DNA of 64,000 nt from Strobilurus pachycystidiatus. Its lineage: Eukaryota > Basidiomycota > Agaricomycetes > Agaricales > Physalacriaceae. The notes under the pieces are model-generated. The model worked only from the letters and a program-made list of their open reading frames with translations. It did no database searches and was not told the origin of the DNA. The DNA lies in contig JAHLMK010000004.1 of assembly GCA_019915135.1 (NCBI GenBank), positions 1,302,001-1,366,000 of the forward strand, given 5' to 3'. The position numbers were made by a program, and so were the translations under genes. Positions 35,125-46,205 of the stretch are shown one piece after another. Within the stretch, counting starts at the first letter, position 1. Each line of letters opens with the position of its first letter.

Positions 35125-38100
35125 ATGGACGACCGCCCCCACAAAGCTCATCGGCCGTCTCAGTCGGGCCAGAAGGCGGAAAAGAAGGACAAAGGCAAGG
35201 GAAAGGAGAAGCAGCATGGCTTCAACGAAAAGGTGTGTTACCGTGCCAGTCACCCACTACCTTTGCTAATTTGTATCAGGCATTTGCACCAAAGTCGGGA
35301 AGGCGGGCGGACCGTCAAGGACGACGGAATGTAGAACGAGACCAGACCCGCCTTCATGTCCCCCTTGTCAACCGAACTCCAGATGATGAACCGCCTCCGG
35401 TCATAGTAGCCATTGTTGGCCCGCCCGGAGTAGGCAAGACTACGTTGCTGAAGAGTATGGTCCGCCGCTTTACAAAACAAACTATGAACGACGCCAAGGG
35501 TCCCATTACGGTTGTCAGTGGAAAGAAGCGGCGCCTTACCTTCATCGAATGCAACAACGATCTAAACAGCATGATCGACATTGGAAAAATTGCAGACCTG
35601 GTCCTTCTCATGATAGATGGCTCCTTTGGCTTTGAGATGGTACGTTTGATGACATGCTGGGCTACAATGATACTGAATTGCTTCCAGGAAGCTTTCGAGT
35701 TCCTCAATGTCCTGCAATCGCACGGTTTCCCGAAAGTCATTGGTATTCTTACCCACCTCGATCTCATCAAAAAGGCTGCCACTCTCAAGGACACCAAAAA
35801 GGCCCTCAAGAAGCGTTTCTGGACTGAAATATACCAAGGCGCCAAACTTTTCTACCTCTCTGGTGTCCTGAACGGGCGTTATCCCGACTCCGAAATCCTG
35901 AACCTCTCCCGATTCATCAGCGTCATGAAATTCCGCCCTCTCGTGTTCCGAAACACCCATCCTTATCTTCTTGCCGACCGAATCGAGGATCTCACACCTC
36001 GAGAGGAGATACGAACATCCAAAGGCAAATGCGACAGAACCGTGACCCTCTATGGCTACGTTCGTGGAACGAATTTGCGTATGGGAACCAAAGTACATAT
36101 TCCTGGAGTAGGGGATTTGGACATGAAGAGTGTCTCTATACTCGGCGACCCATGTCCAATGCCGGATGCGGACTCGGAGAAGAGGCGCAAACTTAGCGAG
36201 AAGAAGAAATTGCTGGTTCACGCGCCTATGAGCGATGTTGGGGGCGTCATATATGACAAGGACGCTGTTTGGATCAACGTTCCTGGCAGCTTCACGCGGG
36301 GCAATGAAGAAGGTGTGTATTCTTCGAATATCTTCTCTCTGCTTGAGCTGATTCCTGTTTGGTAGTTCCCCAGGGCGAAGGTGAACAGATGGTCATGGAC
36401 ATGCAGGACGCGAGTGGTACTCTCGAGGACGCTGTCGGCCGCAGTCAAATCCGCCTATTTGGGTCTTCCACAGCCAACCTGACTGTTCCCACCGCTGAAG
36501 ATGAAGATCTTGAGGCATCGGACGATGGAGAAGACGCAGAGGAATCTGACGATGATGAAGATGCAGAGGATGATGATATGTCGGAAGAGGATGACGATGC
36601 AGGTCCCATAAATCTCTCGCAGGACCCACGGAATACAGGTCGCTCTTCAATGCGAAATGTCGTTCGAAATCTTCCGTCTACAAGCAAACAGGGACGCGGG
36701 GATGTTGAGTACGCTGAAAGTGACTCTGACTTGGGGGACTTTGACGACGACGACGTTGACGCTGGGGGAAGACGGGTCCGTTTCGACGGCGAAAAGGACA
36801 GGGACATACCTAGTGACGAGGAACTCATGGACGAAGAAGAGGATGAGGGTGAGAGTGATAGCGACGACGCGCCAAAGTGGAAGTCCAACCTTGCTGCCCG
36901 AGCCCAGAGTGCATCATCACATACTCGACGGAAAAAGGAGTGGACAAAGCTCATATATTCCTCATCTTTGACCCCGGAGCAAATTTTGGCGAGCGACGTG
37001 TCGCCACAGGAGCCTTCAGCAGGAGACGGCGACGATGATGACTTTTTCCATCTATCGAAGGCAGACTCTACGGCAGCCAACGACGAACTGGATAAGACGA
37101 AGGACGACATTTCTCCGGAAAGCCTAGAACGTTGGAAAGACGATGCTCTTTTGGATTCCATCCGCGGTCTTTTCATCACCGGTGGAGCTGCTGCAGAAGA
37201 CGGTGCGAGCGGAGAAGGCGGGGAAGAGAAGTATGAAGACTCGGAGGGAGAGCTCGACGACGAAGATGGTTCCGATGGCGAAGAACCCTCCGCGCAGAAC
37301 TCCACCGAGTCTTCGCGGGCTGCCGCCCTTGCTGCCAAGAAGGAGGCCCTGAAGCGCAAGTTCGACGAGCAGTACGACGACCCCGAGGCTTCCAAGCTCG
37401 ACTTCTATGATGAAAAGAAGGAAGAGATGGCCGCTCAACTTCGGCTCAATCGCGAAGAGTTCGAAGGTGTAGACGCCGAATCCCGCGCCTTGGTCGAAGG
37501 CTACCGACCTGGTGCCTACGTTCGCATCGAGCTCGCAGACGTTCCTTGTGAAATGATGGAGAACTTTGATCCCACGTATCCCATTGTCGTCGGCGGTCTT
37601 CTTCCTGCCGAAGAGCGATTCGGGTTTGTCCAGGTCCGCATCAAGCGTCATCGCTGGTATGTGCGGACCCTGAAGACCAACGATCCCCTCATTCTGTCCC
37701 TCGGGTGGCGTCGTTTCCAAACCGTCCCCATATACTCCCTGGATGACCATTCAATCCGTATGCGCATGCTCAAGTACACACCGGACCATATGCATTGTTA
37801 CGCGACCTTCTATGGACCGGTGGCTCTACCCAACACTGGCTTCTGCGCCTTCAACTCCTTGTCCTCGGAAACACCAGGCTTCCGCGTCTCAGCAACGGGC
37901 GTGGTCCTTGACATTGATCGTTCAGTCAAGATTGTCAAGAAGATCAAGCTGACTGGGACGCCGTACAAGATCTACAAAAACACTGCGTTCATCCGTGACA
38001 TGTTCAGTACATCTCTGGAGGTTGCCAAGTTCGAGGGTGCGAATATTCGTACGGTATCTGGCATTCGGGGCCAGGTCAAGAAGGCATTGTCAAAACCTGA

Positions 38101-38755
38101 TGGCGCGTTCCGTGCTACCTTCGAAGATAAGATTCTTAAGAGTGGTAAGTATTGTGTTTCGCATTCCGTATCTCGTACTGACCATCTCGCAGACATCATC
38201 TTCCTCCGGGCATGGTATTCGATCCAGCCACGAAAATTCTACAACCCCGTCACCTCATTACTTCTTTCCGACAAGGCTCATTGGACTGGCATGCGCCTCA
38301 CGGGTCAGGTTCGACGAGATGAGGGCATCAAGACGCCTCTGGACGCCAACTCCAAATACCGAAAGATTGAGCGCCCGGCTCGTCGGTTCAACCCTCTCAT
38401 CGTTCCCAAGAAGCTACAGGCTTCCCTTCCCTACGCCTCCAAACCCAGACAAATGGCCCCTCAGAAGAAGCAGACGTATCTGCAGAAACGAGCGGTGGTC
38501 ATGGAGCCAGAGGAGAAGAAGGCAGTCGCGTTGATGCAGCAGCTTCGAGCTTTACGGAAAGACCAAGTTGTGCGACGGAAAGAGAAGAAACAGGAGAAAC
38601 GTGTGGAGCATCAGAAGAAGGTCGATAAAGAGGAGGCCAAGAAGAGTGAAAAGGCCAAGGAGAGGCGGAAAGAGGGGATGAAGATGGCCGGGCAGCAGGA
38701 GAAGCGACAGGCCGACTTTGAGGAGGGTCGGTCGCGTAAGCGCCAAAAGACTTAG
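35125..38755 (+). CDS. BMS1: Ribosome biogenesis GTPase BMS1
   Basis: Predicted 1144-aa nucleolar GTPase, exons 35125-35232, 35280-35639, 35688-36312, 36366-38144, 38193-38755. The P-loop GPPGVGKTT lies near residue 83, with [19 protein letters not shown] after it and the base-recognition-type THLDLIKK following. Domain II ([20 protein letters not shown]) is followed by a long acidic disordered linker (residues ~390-700) and the AARP2CN/BMS1 C-terminal core: [47 protein letters not shown] and [16 protein letters not shown]. The end is a basic KKEKRxxKK-type tail. Bms1 with Rcl1 drives 18S rRNA processing and 40S assembly in the SSU processome. It is complete and standard in length. Confidence 0.96.
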
Positions 38756-38965
38756 ATGACCATGCTTATATGTTGTTGCATCCTACATTATTGTATTCTA
38801 TCGCACTCATCACTATACATAGTCGAGCATTGACTAGCCAGCTGTAGCAGTAGCTTTCTTCCATACGCAAAGTTGTTCATTCGTTAACATCACATATTGC
38901 CATCCCAGTGTGTGATCCGGGGGATTCCAGTGAAGAACTCTCAAAGATCTTGAAGGATTCTCCTA

Positions 38966-39557
38966 CTACACTCGGAACGCTATGTCCCCCGCAATGGCAC
39001 CGATGATTGCGCTGATTATGAACGAGGCGTTGAATGACCTGATGAATGTATAAATGAATGGCGAAGTGGGTCGGGGATTCAAACTGACATGACAATCAAC
39101 ATGAGAAGATAGTGCAGAGTGGTCTCAATTCCCGTCAAGGCTCCGGACGTCAGTCGGTGTGACACGGTGAACCTTGGCCTGACATGGTGAGTGTCATTGA
39201 GTGAAAGCTTGTCGGTATCACCGCCAAACTCTGACGCAAGACGAAGGGACCTGGACCCAGATAAGCATCGCCAGCAGTGTTATATGCGAAGCTGAGACTC
39301 TACCTTCCCACAAGATGCTTGTCGAGAGACTGGCGAAATGCACGAAGCCATCTCTCAGAGACAGAGAGGAAGAATATGACGAAGCAAGCACCAACGACAG
39401 CACCAGCGGAAGAGGGAACGATGGTCTTAAAAACAAGAGCGTCCCCTTTGCTGAAATGAAGATAGGCCTTCATGGTCGTGTCCATGGACATTGAAGATGT
39501 AGAGTTAGACGTCTCAGATCCACCCATATCCATGGTGGGCAAAGACAAGTGGGACAA
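38966..39557 (-). CDS. CTR-family high-affinity copper transporter
   Basis: Predicted 162-aa membrane protein, exons from the right: 39557-39304, 39250-39089, 39038-38966. A Met-rich extracellular N-terminus (MDMGGSETSNSTSSMSMDTT) precedes TM1 (SSAGAVVGACFVIFFLSVSE), a cytosolic loop, TM2 with the copper-path MxxxM signature (LHYLLMLIVMSF), and TM3 with the packing GxxxG (IIGAIAGD). CTR proteins trimerise and import Cu(I) produced by a surface reductase. A reductase gene lies 1.1 kb away in divergent orientation, which fits joint action. A TTTATAAG element about 40 bases before the ATG may be its TATA box. An alternative start is the internal MDMGG. Confidence 0.93.
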
Positions 39558-39837
39558 AGCCCCCGGCTTCGACCAAATGCTAACTTATAAAAGAGGCACG
39601 TAGACCAGAATAGATCTTGCCTCCTGGTAACATGCCTGCCTGGTTGTTATTGCAAGCTGGTTCACCTCCGACTTCGTTCGGCAATTTGCGCGTCGTACTT
39701 GGAGGCCAAAATCATTTGATTCGTAAGCGATCTTGTGCCTTGGGTCTGCGGACCGAATGCCGCAATCAGACGAGGTATTTTCGCGCCAAACAAAAGACAA
39801 CTCTCTCCGTCCTCCCATCATCATCCTTGCCCTCTTT

Positions 39838-40533
39838 ATGCCCTCTTGCTCCGTCTCACCATTTACCAACGCCTCCCCCATTCGCTCACCCTCCCTCCCT
39901 TTTCCTCCTTTTGTCGCGTAAATGCCTCTGTTGTCTGCTTTTGCAGCTACAACCACGCCATGTTCGGAATCGTTTGTCCTTTGACCGCCCGCATATCGAT
40001 TGCCCCCTCAGGCTTCCGACTCTGCTCCCTGCTCCTCATTTCTACTCGCAGGTAAATACTTCCCGCTACCAACGCTCTCCTTCTCATCTGAGCATCTCGT
40101 TTAGGAAACTACAGTTCGCCTTTGGTTGTCGGACGCTAACGACCTGGTTCATCTCAACTTGTATCCCATTGCACCCCTCGTTCAGAACGTGCTCCTTATC
40201 GCCCTCAGGACCCCCGACACCGCCCGTGTTCCGCGCGCTCGTCGGGTCTTGTGTCTGTCCGATTTAAATGTATCCCAGGACCGCTAGTCGATATTTATCT
40301 CCCGGTTGGCTGGAGATGGCGACATGGACCTGTTCTTGCCAAGCTTGGGCACACACGATGTTTCATCCACTGTGTTGGGTGCTCTGGGCACTCCTTGCTT
40401 CATTCAAAATACTTTTCTCGAAACTTTGGGCGCGGCACGAACGTTCTTCCCCCTCAACGGCATGATGACCCTCCTGTCTACCTTCCTGTTTTGTAATGCA
40501 GGCCTCTACAGCCAGACGGACGAATCTCACTGA
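39838..40533 (+). CDS. Candidate uncharacterised protein (weak model)
   Basis: A possible 168-aa product from exons 39838-39917, 40012-40051, 40105-40245 and 40288-40533; phases agree across all junctions. The two larger exons look protein-like (VRLWLSDANDLVHLNLYPIA and DMDLFLPSLGTHDVSSTVLG) rather than random. However, the first exon is Pro/Ser-rich and could be leader, intron 40246-40287 is only 42 bases, and I recognise no family. It could instead be the 5' untranslated region and promoter of the ferric-reductase gene. Confidence 0.25.
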
Positions 40534-40690
40534 GCCGCTTATCCCTCGGGCGAACCAACACCTAATGTAGCCCGGATGTAGCATGTTTTTTCACAAATAA
40601 TTTGTGTAATTACTTTTTCTGCATCCATATGAAGATATAAGTACCACTTTTCCCCCCGACCTGCTTCTCCCGTTCGTCTCTTCGTTCGAC

Positions 40691-43155
40691 ATGGGTTTGA
40701 TCTGGCTCAAGCACCCCGTTCTGTGGCACTCTTCGCGAGTACCCAGCGGTTACAACTACAATGACATGACCGAAGATCAGAGGATCTTCATCACGACGAA
40801 ATGGCACAGCGTCGGTCGTTCTGCTTTGTCGAGAACCGAATTGATGAACCTCCAATGATTCGCAGTGGTATCGGGCTGATTGGGACTACGGGCAAACGAC
40901 ATTGGCCTTCTTTTGTGCTGGCATTGCGACGGCAATTCTGTTCAAGATTGGAATGTTCGCTCGTGGACAGAGGTGTGTTCATTTTTGAGACACTGAGTTA
41001 GATTACCCTTTCACTCACATTTCCTCTGTCCAGGAAGAATGTCTCTTCCTCCAAGCCGCCTGGTCTTTCTGACCGTGTCGTAGCGGCATTTCGATACGCC
41101 ACGGGTCGTCAATTCCGCGTGCGCCTGTTCGAATGGTATTCGCCGCCCCTTGCTGCCCTTATTGTCATCAGTGGTATCTTCACCTTCACCATGGGTACAA
41201 AAAATTTTCGGCCTGGTCGATTTCATTTGACTCTCTGCTCTCAGCCCTCTTGCTCTCCATTCGTCCATATTATTGGCCGAATGACGCTATGGGCCACAGC
41301 CCGCCTATCGCCACCCGAGCTGGCTGGATATCCATTGCGATTATGCCCTTCATGATGTATATTCTATCTTTCCCTGGAACAACCTCGACTCACTGCTCTT
41401 TCTAGTGTGTTTGGAACGAAGGTCAACTTCATTGGCATGCTGACTGGGACTTCTCACGAGAAGCTGCAAGTCTTCCATCGGTGGACTGCAGTGCTTATGT
41501 GTAAGTCCCATACATATTGGGGACTGTTACAGCTGACCGTTGTGATGGTTCTTAGATATCACTTCACTTGCACATACCTTTCCTTTTATCATCAATTCCA
41601 TCCGAATGGGAGAGATGGAGGCACAGTGGTCAACTTCACCATGGTATTGGACGGGAGTGGCGGCTTTGGTGCCACAGGTTAGAAAATTCGCTTACTACCG
41701 ATGTCATACTTACTAGTATCATATAGACCTACCTTGTAGCCCTCTCATGGGGTATCTTCCGCAATCCTTATTATGAATTCTTCAAGAAGTGCGTTTCGCG
41801 TCTCCTGTAACCACATCATTTACTGATACCCTTGCTTCCGTAGGTTGCATTTCATGTCTGTCACGTATGCTGACTTCTTGGATATGCATCTCATTTCTGC
41901 CAACAGTGCCGCCGGCCTCTTCGTGGCAGCACTCTTCATTCACGTTAACTTCCGTCTAACTTCTTGGTATATCGCAATTGTCTATTACTTACACACCGGC
42001 TCATGTTTACCGTGCCCAGGGATTACTTCTGGGCACTCGTCGGACTCTACGGTACCTCATGGCTTGCCAGAGTCCTCAGGACGCATTACAATAGTGGGAT
42101 TGGCCTTCCTGCCACCATTGAATCTCTTACGGATAACCTGGTCAAAGTCTCCGTCCAAGCACCCAAGCGGCTGCGATGGTCTCCGGGCCAACACGTCTTT
42201 GTCCGCTTCGTGGATTTTGGGGTGCACCTCTTCAGCTCTCACCCTTTCACTGTCGCCTCTGTTCCGGATAATAGTGGCTCATTGGATTTGGTTTTGCGTG
42301 TCAAGGACGGAATCACGCGTAAGATTGCGAATGTGGTGGAGGCCAAGGCCGCACGGTCGACTCGAGTACTCATAGACGGTCCTTACGGAGGGTTGACCTT
42401 TGCTCTGAAGGACTTCGACTCGGTGTACTTGTTTGCTGGCGGTAGCGGTCTGTTGAGTTTCTTTCAAGGTTTCGCTTCACTGAACTAATGTACTGTACAT
42501 GTTGCAACTTTAGGTGCTAGCTTCACAGTCCCTTTGTTGTTGGATCTTGCGCGCCAGATGAAAGCAGGCGTTGGTGTTACATGCAAATCCGTTAGATTCG
42601 TTGTAGTCGTCAGAGATGAAGGTAGATGTTTCGACGTCTCAAACTGGCGTCATCATTTTGACCTTCTGTTTCCTAGACCTCATGGTATGGATGGGCCAGT
42701 CTCTGCAAGCAGTTCAAAAGGATCTCTGCGAAGATCGTCTGACCGTGAAGATTCACGTAACCGACCTGCAAAAACTGGGCGATTCCACTTTCAGAGACGA
42801 CGACAGACCGGCCGATGAAGACCACCAGGATTCGTTTTCTACTACCTTTGGGCGTCCAGACTTTCCTCACCTCGTTCGCCAGGCTTTCAAGTCAAGCCAA
42901 GGGAGAGTTGCTATCGCTGGTTAGTCCATGAGCCCTCAAATTTCCCGGTAATCATACCGATTGTTTTTCAGCTTGTGGCCCTGAATCTTTGCTCTTCGAT
43001 GTGAGGAATGCCGTTTCTGACTGCCAGCTTGTTATTGCCGACGGCTATGGAAAGTGTAAGGATCTTTATCTGCATACCGAGAGCTTTGGGTGCGTTCTGT
43101 GGCCGTTGTTCTCACTGAATGTCCGTTCATGATCTTTCTATTTGACAGATGGTGA
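40691..43155 (+). CDS. Ferric/cupric reductase (FRE type, NADPH oxidoreductase)
   Basis: Predicted 587-aa flavohaem protein in 14 exons: 40691-40810, 40866-40972, 41034-41194, 41245-41356, 41406-41500, 41556-41677, 41727-41788, 41844-41864, 41907-41966, 42020-42447, 42514-42621, 42677-42919, 42972-43089, 43149-43155. The membrane half binds two haems through His pairs in QVFHRWTAVLMYITSLAHTF and LHFMSVTAAGLFVAALFIHV. The FAD domain has HPFTVAS, and the NADPH domain has LIDGPYGG and the glycine-rich GGSGASFTVPLLL. The protein ends in ESFGW. It reduces Fe(III) or Cu(II) at the plasma membrane to feed high-affinity uptake. The intron 41865-41906 (42 bases) is frame-neutral with no stop, so retention would insert 14 residues in a haem helix. 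The last exon is 7 bases. Confidence 0.92.
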
Positions 43156-43393
43156 GCTGCGATGTCTGAGGATGACTCTCGCATGAAAAAGGTGTTCAGT
43201 TGCTCTCGAGAGTAAACTACATGTAAGTAAAAGAGCCCTGCATAACTTCGGACAACGGTGTTTGATCCGATTGATCCGCTCAATTACACGTGTCGTGACA
43301 CGTACTTGAATAACTGAGCTGACCCGCAAATCATTCCTTACTTGTTATCAACCATCATACCCTCTCCTTTTGCCTCTCTAGACGGGTGTCGAG

Positions 43394-44852
43394 ATGTCGA
43401 TTCTGCGGTAAAGCTCTAACTCCAGTCCCTAAAGGCAATGCTAATGACCGTGGTGAAGGCTCGCGCTATGTGTGGCAGGAGTATATTCAATGTTCCTGGT
43501 AAGCTCGCCAAATCAACATCTGTAAGCTAGTCGAACTCATTTCGCTCCAAGATATGGGCGATTTCCCAAGAACGCCGTACGTGTTCCTTCGCGTGTCTCT
43601 ACCGAGGCTTGTCTGAGCACCAAGTAGTGTCCGTTCCTTTCAAATCGATTGAGGACGGCTCCTCCGCCAAATTCCACTCCGCTATCTTTTTGGGGACGTG
43701 TCAAAGTGCACTCAGCTCCATATCCGCGCTCATATACATCTTCTTGCGGCGAAATCCATCGGCGACACTGGCCCAAACGTTGGGCCTCGATCCTACCTCC
43801 ATACCCGCTAACAACGATATCCCCCTCAAGCCACTGACGTCCAATGGTGCAGCAAATGGTGTCGTGAACGGATCCGCAAAACATCCAGAAAAGGCTTCCA
43901 CGCGATTCTCCCATAGAGCGCTCCTCATCCGCTACTTCCAATGCGCGACATTCATCACCGCTGCTGCTCCCTTCGGCTTCGCTGCTCTGTCCTATATTTC
44001 CTACCCCGCCATGGTTCTCGGAAAGTCCTGCAAGCTCGTCCCTGTCATGATCATGAACGTCATTCTTTACCGACGCCGCTTTGCGCCCCACAAATACCTC
44101 GTCGTATTCATGGTCACTGCTGGGATAACCGTGTTCATGTACATGGGCAATGACAAGAAGCACAAGTCTTCCTCAGGTCCGGAGAGTACCTCGCCATATG
44201 CCAATCTGATTGGTGTCACGTACCTGCTCATCAACCTCGCGTTGGACGGTGCGGTCAACTCAACCCAGGACGAAATTTTCGTGCGCCATAAGGTTACTGG
44301 CCAGCAGATGATGTTCTGGATCAATGTGATGTGCACGGGGATCACTGTGGTGCTGAGTCTCCTCCCCCTTCCACACATTCCTGTCATACATCCTTCTGCT
44401 GGCGGAACGAGTGAGATGCTGGAAGCGCTGTCATTCATACGGTCGCATCCATCCATCGTACTGCCTCTTGTGCAGTTCTCTGTTACCGGAGCGCTCGGTC
44501 AACTCTTCATCTTCGAGACCTTGCAACATTTCGGAAGTTTGACATTGGTGTAAGAATACTGTTCTGCTTCGCAACGTCCGCTAACTATTTCTCGCATAGA
44601 ACAATCACGCTGACGCGGAAACTGTTTACAATGCTACTCTCTGTCGTCGTATACAAGCATTCTCTAACACCAGGCCAGTGGGTCGGTGCCGGCATCGTCT
44701 TCGCTGGAATATCCGTCGAAGCCTTTGTGAAGCGCAAAGGTTCGGACTATCTTGACCTTACGATGTCTCTTGTTCTGATCAGCCTCTAAACAGACGTTCA
44801 CGCTAAACGGGTAATTCAAGAGAAGGAGAAGGCCAAACTTAAGGCCTTATAG
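43394..44852 (+). CDS. HUT1: ER UDP-galactose/nucleotide-sugar transporter HUT1 (SLC35B1 type)
   Basis: Predicted 399-aa multi-span transporter, exons 43394-43407, 43459-43498, 43552-43576, 43628-44549, 44600-44739, 44794-44852. The first exon is only 14 bases (MSIL plus part of Arg). It joins to [28 protein letters not shown], the usual first helix of SLC35B1/HUT1. Later blocks are [71 protein letters not shown] and [19 protein letters not shown]. The C-terminal KLKAL fits the KxKxx ER-retrieval signal. Yeast Hut1 is an ER UDP-galactose transporter; animal SLC35B1 exchanges ATP/ADP, so the substrate here is uncertain. A loop insert (~residues 95-125) is Asn/Gly-rich. Confidence 0.93.
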
Positions 44853-45067
44853 ACATAGATAGACTGGCAACTATGAAATGTTAACTTGATGATGATGCGA
44901 AGATGTCCACCAGAGAACAGAGAACCATGTATTGAATGGCGAGATTTCCAAAGTGTAAGTAAAGGATGTATGACTGGAGATTAGAACTTGCAATACAGTT
45001 AAGAGTACACGGAAGGGATGCGCAAAGGAAACGAATGGATGGTGAGGTATCTATAGGCGAAGGGGCG

Positions 45068-46120
45068 CTATGAAACCTCCATCGCATCAGGATCAGCAGA
45101 TAATTGTTGCTGAGCACGAAGCTTGCTTATACTCATGAGAGTGGAATCGAACGGCACCCTGCGGCGATCCATCCTGTCTTCATCCCTAGAAACAATGGCC
45201 AGATCAGTCAAAGGCACGAGATAATCTAGCATTCGACACGCACTCCGTGTCGTCGTCATCATCCTCTCTTTTTCTGCGCTGCGGAGCATTATCCGGACGC
45301 GTCGGGTAGGACGATACAGCATAGCTCGCGCGATATATCGCCTCGTACTCCTTGAGGCGTTATCAGCGAGACGGTTTGCTATGGAAGAGATCAGGTACCT
45401 TGAGCTGCGTCAGGAATCCGCCGTTGGGAGATATGCAGTACCGTCGATTCTGGACCATGTGCAAGGCCTCTTCCCAGCTGAGGCGTTCTCGTTGCATGAC
45501 AAACATTACCACAAAAGCCGGTGAAATACTGATGCCGCCTGGTACGAGATGAGGTTACGCATGAAAGGACGGTGGATGGGCGTACCATTGCAGTGCACAA
45601 GGACCTTGCCCCCTTGGGCTATAGCGTTGTCGATAAACTGCTTAGCGCTGGTGTCCGGATGAGTGGCGACTTCGGCGTGCGGTTACGATGAAACGCACCG
45701 TGGAAAGAGCCTTATCAGATTCTGCTCCTCGCTGTCCGCCACATCGAGTACAATATAGGTGAACTGATCCGGGAAGCGGGGTTTGACGGAGAAGGCCTCC
45801 TTGACGTCGCGTATACAGACACTGAGAGTGTGTGAGTAGGCGCTGGGCAATCCAAGGAAGGACAGGCAAGGTACATGTGTGTTATCCCGAGACTATGCAT
45901 GGTTTCTGCAGACTTGGAGACGACGAACGGGCCCAGCCACAAATTGGGTAGAATCTCCTGGCATTCGCGGCGCATCTCATATCTGACACTGTCAGCAAGG
46001 TGCTGAACGACGAGGACGATGGCGGTACCTCCACTCAATATCAGCAGGCCCCTGGATGAGGTCTTTTATGCGCTGCTGCTCGTTGACCGGCGCCGGCGCA
46101 CTATCGGTGATCATGTCCAT
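45068..46120 (-). CDS. STYX-like dual-specificity pseudophosphatase
   Basis: Predicted 249-aa protein, exons from the right: 46120-46029, 45983-45875, 45821-45699, 45647-45586, 45538-45400, 45350-45244, 45185-45068. The fold matches STYX: EWRYEMRRECQEILPNLWLG, LGITHIVCIRD, YIVLDVADSEEQNLIRLFPR, KVLVHCNGGISISPAFVVMF and WEEALHMVQNRRYCISPNGG. In the P-loop HCxxGxxRS the Cys is kept but the catalytic Arg is Ile (HCNGGISIS), so phosphate binding and hydrolysis should be lost. Mammalian STYX lost the Cys instead. STYX-type proteins act as phosphate-reader or decoy regulators of MAPK and ubiquitin-ligase signalling. The C-terminus is charged and low-complexity. The gene is head-to-head with ZNG1. 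Confidence 0.9.
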
Positions 46121-46205
46121 GGTGGAGGAAGGTATACAAGACAGTTCACGTGAACTGTCGGCCTCCAATAAAGCATCATGCCAGGGTTAGGGTTGCATCC
46201 TTTTG
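46121..46205. promoter_or_regulatory. Short bidirectional promoter, STYX-like gene / ZNG1
   Basis: 85 bases separate the two divergent start codons (55 if ZNG1 starts at the upstream in-frame ATG, 46176). The palindrome TTCACGTGAA at 46143-46152 contains a CACGTG E-box and is a plausible shared element. Confidence 0.55.

Noticed and set aside
36445..37395. Long minus-strand open frame (316 codons), Ser-rich
   Set aside because: It is the antisense shadow of the acidic linker of BMS1 (GAA/GAC codons read backwards give Ser/Phe). BMS1 on the plus strand is certain.
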